A stretch of 64,000 nt of DNA. Source: Elgaria multicarinata webbii (Eukaryota > Chordata > Lepidosauria > Squamata > Anguidae). Below the pieces are notes generated by a model, which saw nothing but the letters and a program-made list of their open reading frames with translations, was not told the origin of the DNA and did no database searches. A program made the translations under genes and the position numbers. The stretch covers positions 6,907,001 through 6,971,000 of the forward strand of contig NC_086182.1 in the NCBI RefSeq assembly GCF_023053635.1, given 5' to 3'. Positions 36,003 to 46,700 of the stretch are shown here, in pieces (position 1 is the stretch's first letter; the number at the start of each line of letters is the position of its first letter).

Positions 36003-36250
36003 GCCCGATCTACACCAAGCAGGATATGGCACAATGAAAGTGGTATGAAAGCGGAATATGGAGGCAGGACCTACACTACTGCTTTATAGAGGTATTGAAG
36101 TGCACTGACAACTGTTGGAGCCCATGCCATATGCCATATACCGCTGTCATACTGCTTTCATAGTGCTGTATCCTGCTTGGTGTAGATGTGTCATGGGCCC
36201 CAACAGTTGTCAGTGCACTTCAATACCACTATAAAGCAGTAGTGTAGATG
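36003..36250. mobile_element. MITE with two interleaved inverted repeats
   Basis: One pair: gatctacaccaagcaggata (from 36008) with tatcctgcttggtgtagatg (to about 36188). A second pair, 36071-36126 and 36192-36247, is complementary at 54 of 56 positions. The order is X, Y, X inverted, Y inverted, not the usual nested order. Confidence 0.8.
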
Positions 36251-36856
36251 CTCCTATAGATTTCAGGCCACCTCTTCTGGGCAGGGACCCTGCCTCCAGC
36301 CTGCCGTTCTGTCAAGCCAGGTGCAAGAACCCGTTGACAATGAGAAACAGGCCTGTAGTGGGGGGTGGAGGGGGGGCTGCCTCCAATTTCCTCTGCCGCC
36401 CTACATTTTTTTTTTACAAACAAAAATCAGTTTACAATTTTGCCTTTAAAAGGCCTGTAAACCAAATGAACTGCCTCCTCTTCTTCATTTGTGCCCCCCC
36501 CCAAACTTTTCGCCTGTCTGGGTGGTTACAGGCAGCATTTCGGCAGGTGCAGTTGGCCCTTGCACGGTGATGTAATTCTGGGGCAGCGGGCACGCGGGGT
36601 AAAATCCCATGTAAAGCCCCACTTAAGAGTCGACCCGTGGAAATGAAGGGGCCTTAAGTCTTTAATTCCAATGGGTCCGCTAACTGAAGTAGATTTCAGT
36701 GGGTCTACTTTAAGTAGGGTTGCCATACGAATGTCCCGGTTTCCAAGCATTTCCAAAATGTCCCGGCTAGTCAGTCAAGAATCCTGGATTCCTGTTCCAG
36801 CCAGCCAGAGAAATTCCAACCTCGGAAATGGTGCCTTGAACCTGCTCAGTGGAGTG

Positions 36857-37003
36857 TAAGGCCACAGCTAGACCTAAGGTTTATCCTGGGATCATCCAGG
36901 GTTCGCCCCTGCCTGAGCACTGGATCCCCTGTGTGTCACCTAGATGAACAGGTCTGACCCCTGGACGATCCAGGGATAAACCTTAGGTCTAGCTATGGCC
37001 TTA
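36857..37003. mobile_element. palindromic MITE, about 147 bp
   Basis: taaggccacagctagaccta, aggtttatcctgggat opposite atccagggataaacct, taggtctagctatggcctta. Ends are close inverted repeats; centre unpaired. Confidence 0.8.
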
Positions 37004-37132
37004 GTCTCCATACTGAAGTCTCCTCTAGCTTTTGAGAACTAGTGGAGAAATGTAATTTAGTGTCATTTTTTTCCTGTTTGTTTGCTTAAATTGTTCTTTG
37101 CCTATTATTTATTTGCAGGTGCTTAAGTGCTT

Positions 37133-37225
37133 TAGGCTGCAATCCTATGCATACTTACCTGGGAATAAGTTCTATATAACTTAATAGGATTTGTTTCTGA
37201 GTAGACACACATAGGATTGCAGTGT
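37133..37225. mobile_element. family C short element
   Basis: ggctgcaatcctatgcatac at one end and gacacacataggattgcagt at the other, an inverted pair; acttacctgggaataagttc between. Confidence 0.7.
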
Positions 37226-37379
37226 TAGATAACTAAAGCTTAGATGGCTTTCTTTCTTTCCCTAGACCTTTACATATTGCTGTTTTTTTTAAAAAAAATC
37301 CTCCCCCCCCCCCCAAAAAAAATATTGTCCCGGTTTTGTGGATTCAGAATATGGCAACCCTAACTCTAAGTAGGACTTC

Positions 37380-37860
37380 ACCTACGTGTTCATCCGTTTG
37401 CCGCTGATAGAGGCACCGGGGAGCGCCGGAGCGCCTTGGCTGCAGGAGCAGGAGGCCTACGGGTTGCCGCTCCCGAGGCAGAGGGAGGCGGCGTGACTTT
37501 AAGAGGAGGACCCGGAAGCAGAGGGGCAGCCGCGGAGGCCGGATCGTGCCTCGGGTGAGCCGAGCGACCTTCCTGCGCAGCGCTCTCCCGGATCATCCTG
37601 CGGCGCGCGTGGCGCGTTCCCACGTAGCTATGGAACCCGCGGGACGCCTCCGGGCTTGCTAACGCGAGTTCTCCAGGGGGCCGAATCTTCAGCGGTGGTT
37701 CTCGCGCAGAGATCGTTGGACGGGGCGATGGCAGAAGCGGCGGCGGCCGGAGAGACATCGGAGAGGTACAGACTTCGCAGGGTGGGTGGGGTGGCGGGGT
37801 CTCCGGAGCGGGGTCGACCAGGTTGCTCCGTGCATGTGTGAATGTGGTCTCGCCCGCCCG
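37380..37860 (+). promoter_or_regulatory. CpG-rich promoter region of MARCHF5L
   Basis: Dense CG dinucleotides covering the first coding exon and about 350 bases upstream; neighbours are AT-rich. An in-frame stop-limited ORF of ten codons starts with ATG at 37630, 98 bases before the main start, if the transcript reaches that far. Confidence 0.75.
37728..37765 (+). CDS. MARCHF5L: MARCHF5L exon 1 (coding part)
   Basis: 38 bases: [12 protein letters not shown] plus two bases of an arginine codon, then donor gtacag. Phase fits the exon 2 acceptor. The assignment rests on frame, Kozak context and CpG setting, since the alanine-rich start is not conserved. Confidence 0.85.
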
Positions 37861-40800
37861 CGGTGTATGCTGATGAGTGCAGGAATGGCTCGGCCGGTTT
37901 CGGTTTCAAGGGGCCTCGAAGAGCTTGCGCCTTTCTGTCTGGGTTTTTTTTTTTAGAAAGTGCTCTCTGAAGACTACAACATAAGAGCAAATAAAATAAA
38001 ATAAATCCTGCTGGACCAGACGATGCGTCCATCTAGTCCGGTGTTCTGTTCACACAGTAGCCAACCAGCTGCCCAACCCACGACTAGGACATAAGCGCAA
38101 TAGTGCCCTCCTGCCCATGTTCCCCAGCAACTGGTGTACATAGGCTTACTGCCTCTGATACTGGAGGTAGCATATAGCCATCAGGGCTAGAGCCCCTGAT
38201 AACCTTCTCTTCCAGGAATTTATCGAAGCCCCTTTTAAGGCCATCCAAATGGGTGGGCGCGGATTGAGAGACTAGCTCTGATGCCGATAAAAGTGATTAA
38301 AATCTTTAATAATTCTTGCCTGTGTCCAGAATGCTCGACGTTTCAGTTTAAAAATAATCCTTCAGGCGCTGACTCTGAAAACCTTATTCTTAAATTTTAA
38401 ATATTTTCTGGAGCCTTTTTCCTTTTTGAGCGTTCTGCTGAACTGCCTCTAATCAAAGAGTTCTGGCTCTTTGCTGCAAGTCTGGATCCAAATGGGTGGC
38501 CATCACTACATCTTGTGGCAGGGAATTCCATATTTTATGTGCTTTGTAGAGATCAAGTTGGAGACAAATCGCAGCTTCTTTTCCTGCTCCCCTTAATTCT
38601 CAGAGAGTTAAAGGCACCTTGAAAGATAGGTCGTTGTGTAATTCACTATTCTTACTTTTGGCTTTGGTCAAACAGGTTTGGTAGGTTTAAAATCCAAACC
38701 CTGCAGAACCCTTTTGAACAGAGATGGCACTGGGAACACAATCTACATGCATGTGCATCATAGGAAGTGAACCCCCCCCTCTCTGTAATCTGTTTCCAAC
38801 TCTCTTCAAAATGATCTGCTCTCACTAATTTGAATGTGTTGCTTTATTTATTTACTTGTTTTATAAATGCTTACGCTGCCCTTCAATAGATTTTTTGTGA
38901 ACCGCCCAGAGAGCTCCAGCTATTGGGCGGTATAGAAATGTAATAAATAAATAATTATAAAATCAGGTGGTTTACAAGGAAGTACATGAAATCCAGTCAA
39001 TAAAAGGATGTGCAATAAACAGTCAATTAAAAAAAAAAGCACAGTAGCACAAAGTAACAGCAGCAAAGCAATTGAATACAAAATCCCTTAAGATATATTT
39101 TTTAAAGTTTTTATTAGTTTCCAAAACAAAGCCACCAGAGAAGGGGGGGGGAGAAAAAATGAAGAATGAAATGAAAATAAATAAATAAAAGGAAATACAT
39201 TGAAATTAAATCAAATTATTGACATTTAATCTCTATTCATATGACTTTATACTGTTAGTTTTACCCTACCCAGTGCCTGTTTACCCTACCCTGTGCCTGT
39301 TTGCATTCTCTTCCCCTCCTTATTGTTTTATTATGATTTTATTAGAATGTAAGCCTATGCGGCAGGGTCTTGCTATTTATTGTTTTACTCTGTACAGCAC
39401 CGTGTACATTGATGGTGCTATATAAATAAATAAATAAATAATAATAATAATTTTTCACTTTACTTTACATATCAAGCCGTACATGAAATCCATGGGCTGT
39501 TTAAAAGTTTTCTTTGTAAAACATGCTGAACCATGGTTAGGCTGCTAACTCTTTAACAGCAAATGGTTAATGAGTGTGTTTAAACTGTGGTTATGCAGCC
39601 ACTATGGTTAGGAATGGTTCACACAAATATAACCATAATCCTATATTTATTATTTATTTATATAGCACCATGATCTCTCTTCCATAATCTGAGGAAAGGC
39701 TTTGACATATACTGCTGTGCATGACCCTGTTCAGCATATAGAATAAAATCCTGTCGTGTTTTATAAAAGTCAGATGTTTTGACTTTAGCTAATTTTAGTT
39801 GCTATGTGCATTTTTCTGCCATGGCTATTTGCCATAATTCTGTATACCAGGATTCCAGTGTTAGAAGCGCTGCGGTTTTCTAACTTTTCGCTAAGAGTCT
39901 CCAGGCAGCCATCAGCATGAACTCCATCAAGTCCTTCGATGTCACTTTTGCATTTTCTTCTTCCCATATTGTTAATAAGGCAATCACTGGTGTCATATAT
40001 ATATGGTTTGATGTGTAATATTTGCCATTTCTGAAAATAAGGTCATAGAATACTTGACTTGGAGGGGACCAATAAGGCCATCGAGTCCAACCCCCTGCTC
40101 AATGCAGGAATCTACCTCAAAGCGTACCTGACAGATGGTTGTCCAGCTGCCTCTTGAAGGCCTCTAGTGTGGGAGAGCCCACGCCTTCCCTAGAGAATTG
40201 GTCCCATTGTCATACTACTCTAACAGTCAGGAAGTTTTTCCTGATGTCCAGCTGGAATATGGCTCCCTGTAACTTGAGCCCCTTATTCCAAGTCCTGCAC
40301 TCCGGGAGGATCCTGGCTCCCCTCTGTGTGACAACCTTTCAAGTATGTGAAGAGTGCTATCCTGGAATCGGGGGCACTGTGCTCCGGTGGTTCCGGTCCT
40401 ACCTCTCGGGCAGGTTCCAGATGGTGATGCTTAGGGATAGCTGTTCCTCAAAGAAGGAGCTGCTGTGTGGCGTACCACAAGGTGCCATCCTTTCCCCAAT
40501 GCTATTTAATATTTACATGAAACCGCTGGGAGAGATCATCCGGAGGCATGGGGCAGGGTGCTATTAGTATGCTGATGACACCCAAATATATTTCTCTATG
40601 CCTTCGACAACAGCGTCAGCTAAGGATAGTGCGTCTCTGAATGAATGCTTGGAGGCGGTAATGGGCTGGAGGAGGAAAAACAAACTGAAGCTGAATCCAG
40701 ATAAGACGCAGGTGCTCGCTGTCAAGGGCTCTGACCTAGGTTTGGAGGTGTGTCAACCAGTTCTGGAAGGGGCTACACTCCCCCTGAAAGACTGTGTTCG

Positions 40801-43709
40801 CAGCTCCTGGATCCGTCGTTCCAAATGACAGACCAGATAGATGCAACAGCCAGGAGTGCCTACTATCAGCTTCGTCTGATACGCCAGCTGCGCCCCTTCC
40901 TAGAGTCAGAAGACCTAAAGACGGTAGTGCACGCGCTGGTAACCTCAAGGCTTGACTTCTGTAATGTGCTGTACATGGGGCTACCTCTGTGCCTAGTCCG
41001 GAAACTTCAATTAGTCCAAAATATCGCAGCCAGGCTGGTCACTGGTACACCTAAGGGTAACCACATTACTCCAGTTTTAAAATCTCTTCACTGGCTGGCG
41101 ATTAGTTTCCGGGCAAAGTAAAAAGTGTTGGTTATTACCTTTAAAGCCCTACATGGCTTGGGTCCAGGCTACCTGTGGGATCGCCTTCTCCCGTTCAATC
41201 CGCCCCGCACACTCAGGTCCTCTGGGAAGAATCCACTTCAGCTAGCAAAAACTAGATTAACAACTGTTACCCAGAGGACCTTTTCTTCCGCTGCTCCCAG
41301 ACTGTGGAATGGCCTGCTGGAGGAGATTCGTCAACTTGACAGTCTTTTAGAATTTAAAAAAGCAATAAAGACTGATCTATTCCAGCAGGCCTATCCAGTG
41401 AAATTTTAGAAAGTTTTCAGGATGTTTTAATCATGTATGGTATGTTTTAATCCATTTATATCATGTTTTTATACTGTTTGTTTTATACTTTGAATTGTTT
41501 TAGTTTTTGTGAACCGCCCAGGGAGCTCCGGCTGTTGGGCAGTATAAAAATGCAATAAATAAATAATAATAATAATAATCCTGTCTCCCCTCAATCTTCT
41601 CTTCTCCAGGCTAAACATGCCCAGTTCTTTCAGTCTCTTCTCAGGGGCTTTGTTTCCGGACCCCTGATCATCCTCGTTGCCCTCCTCTGAACACGCTCCA
41701 GCTTGTCTGCCTCCTTCTTGAAGTGTGGTGCCCAGAACTGGACACGGTACTCAAGATGAGGCCTAACCAGTGCTGAATAGACGGGAACCAGTACCCAAAC
41801 TGTGACACAGTAGGACATGCCAACCACATATGAATACATAACCCTTGCTGGTTGCAGTTTATCCAACGTTTTGCATTGTTTATGTTGGCTATTTTTGCCA
41901 AAGTTACCGGCCCGATATACCATCTGTGTAACAATTTCTCCCTGAGAGTTGTTGAGACAGTTTCCCTTACTTTCACTCCTACATTACCCTATACCTTTTG
42001 CCAGATGTTAAAAGCTTGTTGTTTTTAAAGGTCCTTATCTGGTGCTGAAAAGATATTAGCATAGGCACCAGGCGAAGAGAATTCCATAAGCATCACACCA
42101 CGTGCTTAAAAGAGGCCTGAAGTCTTTTGAAGTGTGCATACCATTTTCTCCTTCAAGAAGAAATGTGTATTTTTCATTTAGGAAGAGCTCTATCCTGGTC
42201 TCTTAGGGTTCAGCCTTATAAACTGGGCTGCTATATATGTTTAGCTGGGAGCAAGTCCCAATGATGGAACTTCTTATTTATTGATTGATTGCATTTTTAT
42301 ACCGCCCAATAGCCGAAGCTCTCTGGGTGGCTTCTGAGTAGAAATGTTTAAGATTGCATTGTTAATGGCCTGTGAGAGACTAGTCCCTGTTGTGTGAGAT
42401 CCTGTAGTGCAGCGGCTTTGATGACAGAGCTGTGAAATGGGGACGTCCCTGATTCAAATGTCACCTACTCCTACGGTGGCCTTAGCCTACCTGTTTCCTT
42501 TCTCTCTCTTTCTCTGCCTCAGTCTTCCATCTGCAATATGGGGAAAATAAAACTGACCTACTTGACAGAGTCATTGTGAACACTGTTGAGGTAAGGTATG
42601 TAAAGCGCTTTAAACAGTTTTGAAACTATGGTGCAACTGAGACACGCTGGGTGTGCCTGTGTTATATTTGAACTGCACCTACCCCTCAGGCACCTATGTC
42701 TCTTTACCTGCTCTGGGATCCAGTACCAATAAATGGGCTTTCCAGAGCTAATGTGTTTATTATTATTATTTATCATGTATTTTGAGTGTTCAAAGTGCTT
42801 CACATATGTTATCTCCTTAATATGTGAGATTCTGAGCCTCCCAAAACAGGGCAGTGTTGTGACTCCAAGCCTTCCTGCCGAGATGTGAGACAATAAAGAG
42901 GTCTGCTGTGCAATCCACAAAGCTTCATTCAATAAACAGGCGTCTCTTCATATCTCAACGGAGTGTGAATGCTAGGAGTGATCCTCTAATTAGCCTGACA
43001 AAGCAAGGCAGTTGCCTATTAACTGACTGGATCGTTTCCTGCAGTGCCCAACAGGCTCCCCCCCCCCACCACAAAATCCCTCCTTCAGGGAGGGTCCTTA
43101 AGATGAAGCCCCTGCCCAGGGGTCAGCCTAACGGACCGCCTCCCACCTCTTCAGAACGCCACTCGCTTGTCCCTGTGACAGACTCTGGGATTTGTCGATT
43201 CTGATGCTCCCTCCCCCTCTGACAGAGACTTGAGTTCCTAGAGGGGAGGGGGAGAATGATCTGTGAGCCTAGGCCTCCTGTCTGATAAGCTCCTGGGAAG
43301 ATTCCTCTTTGACTCCTGAAGAGTCTTGGAGAATTTTCTGCCCCGCTTCCTGTCTAGACTGGTGTACGTCTGCTTTTTCTCCTTCAGCCTCTGTGTCCAA
43401 TTCAGGTTCTGAAACCCAGTCCCCCACACTAGGGAGAACAAGCCTGATCCTGACAGGCTGGATCCAGAAACACTCCCAAGCTGCAAATCTAGTGGGGTTG
43501 GGGGTGCAACCCTGTCCAGAATAGGTTGAACGTCTCAACTTGGGTGATCTCCAACCAAGGGCTTCAGTTGTGTCTTAAGTTCCAGGTTGTTGGCCTGCGG
43601 CATCCTTCCCCAACGTGGTGCCTTCCAGATGTGTCATTCTTCTGAGGGCACCAGGTTGGGGGAAGGTTGGGTCAGAGCAGTAGGTCTCCCAGCTCCCTAT
43701 CTTCTAGGA

Positions 43710-43752
<43 letters not shown>

Positions 43753-43753
43753 T

Positions 43754-43784
<31 letters not shown>

Positions 43785-46700
43785 TATAGCACCATCAATG
43801 TACATGGTGCTGTACAGATAACACAGTAAATAGTAGGACCCTGCCGCATAGGCTTACAATCTAATAAGTTGTAGTAAACAATAAAGAGGGAAGGAGAATG
43901 CGAACAGGCACAGGGAAGTGTAAACAGGCACCGGGTAGGGTGAAGCTAAACAGTATAGAGTCAGAACAGACTCAATATTTGAAGGCTGTAGGGAAAAGAA
44001 AAGTTTTTAGCTGAGTTTTAAAAGCAGTGATTGAGTTTGAGTTGATAGATAGGAACAACTGCAAACAAGGGCCTCCAAGTCCTGTGTCCCAGGCAGCTCA
44101 TCCAAGAGGATAGTGTGGCTGGATACCAGTGGGGACCGCGGGCTCCCATCCGGCTGATTTCAAGGCCAAGATATACTTAACTTTAACAACATAAAAAGCA
44201 GCACATATTTTTTATTTATTTATTTATTTATTACATTTCTATACCGCCCAATAGCCGGAGCTCTCTGGGCGGTTCACAAAAATTAAAATCATTCAAAGTA
44301 TAAAACAACAGTATAAAACCATAATATAATACCACATATTTTCAGTTATACTGGGCTTTAGGGAATTCCCAGCCTTTTGCAGGGTCTTTTCCCTTCCTGC
44401 AATCTTCCTGTCAGAGCCGTAAAACTATAACACGGCGTACGCTCATACCGTCTGCTGATGCCCCACCCACTATTTTACATTGATCTTCCTTTGGTCTTGG
44501 ACAAGAGGTAGTCTAGCTAGCTAGCTAGCTGTTCACATGTCTGTCTGTCTGTCTAATATTGATCATGTTGTATTTTATGGTGTTAGTTTTTGTCAACTGG
44601 CCAGAGATCGGGCTATCGGGCAAAACAGAAATGTAATAAATAAAAATAAATACCTTTATATTCAGGGAGGCATAAACCTTTCCCCTTGCTTTGCTTGGAA
44701 GGCTCCTTGTGATCACAGCTTAGATGCACCGTAAAGCCGTGGAAAAGATTTGCTCCTCTTAAAAGTTGTTCTTTATGCTCAGGCTCACCCTTTCCCTCCC
44801 TCTGGTCTCTCACTCCCAGGCATTGCTGGGTCTGCTTTGCCACCGAGGGCGACGACCGTTCAGCCGAGTGGGTCTGCCCGTGCCGTTGCAAAGGTTCCAC
44901 CAAATGGATCCACCAGGCCTGCCTCCAGCGGTGGCTGGATGAGAAGCAGAAAGGCAACAGCACAGGCAGTGTGAGCTGCCCGCAATGCGGCACGGAGTAT
45001 CACATCGTCTTCCCCAAACTAGGTGAGTATACAGCTGCCCTGATGGGACCCCGTTTCCACACAGCCTGAATGGTGAAGGTAGGTTCCCAGTCATACTAGT
45101 GAGGTTGGGGAGCTGTCCAGCCAAGGAGTCCCACAGAGCTGGGCATGAGGAGATGTTGCACCAGCAACCGCCCGGCAGCCACTGAGCTGGGCTTTATTGC
45201 TGCCCCAGGCCTTCCTGGAGCATCAGCAGGGCCTGTTCAGAGTTTGCGTCCATTCTTGATTCTGCCTCTTGATTCAGGTCCAACTTGCCACTATCTGTGT
45301 TCCCAGGATCTTCAGGGTGATGCTAAGGGGCTGGGAGCTGGGGTGTATTCCCAGTCAGGAGTTGTTTGTTTTCCAGGGTAGTAGCCTCTGGGTGAGCTCT
45401 CATTGGGCTCTGAGTCCAGGCTGGTCCTGACAGGCGGGGAGCATGAATAGAACGGTGGCAGTCTCTTCGTCAGCAGAGAAAACACGACTTTCCTGCGAGG
45501 CAGCAAAAGCAGAGTGGTCTGTCACTCGCCTTTCCTCCGGCATAGGGTTGCCTACCCAAGAACACATGCAGCCTTTGGCCTAGTTTCACGCAGATCTAAT
45601 TGCATTCCGAAAATGGGTGCCATCAAAGTTAAGAATCCTGTCCTCTGCTGGCTCTGCCGCTCCTACTTTTGCCTCTGGGCCCATCATAAGAACATAAGAC
45701 GTGCCATGCTGGATTAGACCCAGGGTCCATCTAGTCCAGCACTCTGTTCACATAGTAGCCAACCACCTGTTGACCAGGGACCCACAAGCAGGACACAGTG
45801 CAACAGCACCCTCCTACCCATGTTCCCCAGCAACTGGTGCACACAGGCTTACTGCCTGAGACACTGGAGGTAGTACATAACCATCAGGGCTAGTAGCCAT
45901 TGATAGCCTTCTCCTCCAGGAATTTATCCAACCCCCTTTTAAAGCCATCCAAATGGGTGGCCATCACTACATCTTGTGGTAGTGAGTTCCATAATATAAC
46001 TCTGCGCGAAGAAGTACTTTTATTTGTCCTGAATCTCCCACCCATCAGCTTCATGGGATGACCCCCACGGGGTTCTAGTATTTTGAGAGAGGGAGAAAAA
46101 TGTCTCCCTCTCCACATTCTCCACACCATGCATACATTTGTACACCTCTATCATGTCACCCCTTAGCCTCCTTTTCCCCATCCACCATGCACCATCCAGC
46201 CCAAGTCTCAGCTTGTCCCCGCTCCATCCGACCAGCTCATTTCTCTTACTTGGACAGGTGTGTCTGCAACTTACCCAACCTAGAGAGAAAGCAGATGCTG
46301 TAATGGACAGACCCCACTCAGCAACAGATGTCTGAGTCCCAGCTGAGTGTTCCGGGCTTCAAGAATTAATCGATATGGGTCGTGGTCCCTGAAGCACCCT
46401 TCAGGCCAAATCACCCAAAGGGCCCCCACAAAATAGACATATTGATTGCTCAAAAAGTATTGGAGAATAACAAAACTTTGTAATGATGAAACAGGCGAAA
46501 CGCTGTACTACATACGATGCAATTAGGATGCTTAGAAGCATAACAGGACTTGTGACTAGCATATTTCTTAGTTACAGTTCTATTGCTCTCAACCAGCAAA
46601 GCAGTCATCATTCAGATCTTATAGTTACCTATCTGGCAGGCATGGGTCACAGAGTTCAGGTAATCATGTTTGGTCGGCTTCGTGTTCTCCAAAGATCTCC

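Noticed and set aside
38257-38330. Hammerhead ribozyme (ctgatg ... gataaa) in the 229-bp insert
   Set aside because: The second conserved core is not GAAA and I could not draw convincing stems I-III.
42880-43570. Endogenous retrovirus or LTR element call
   Set aside because: No coding part and no paired ends were seen; left as an unclassified repeat.
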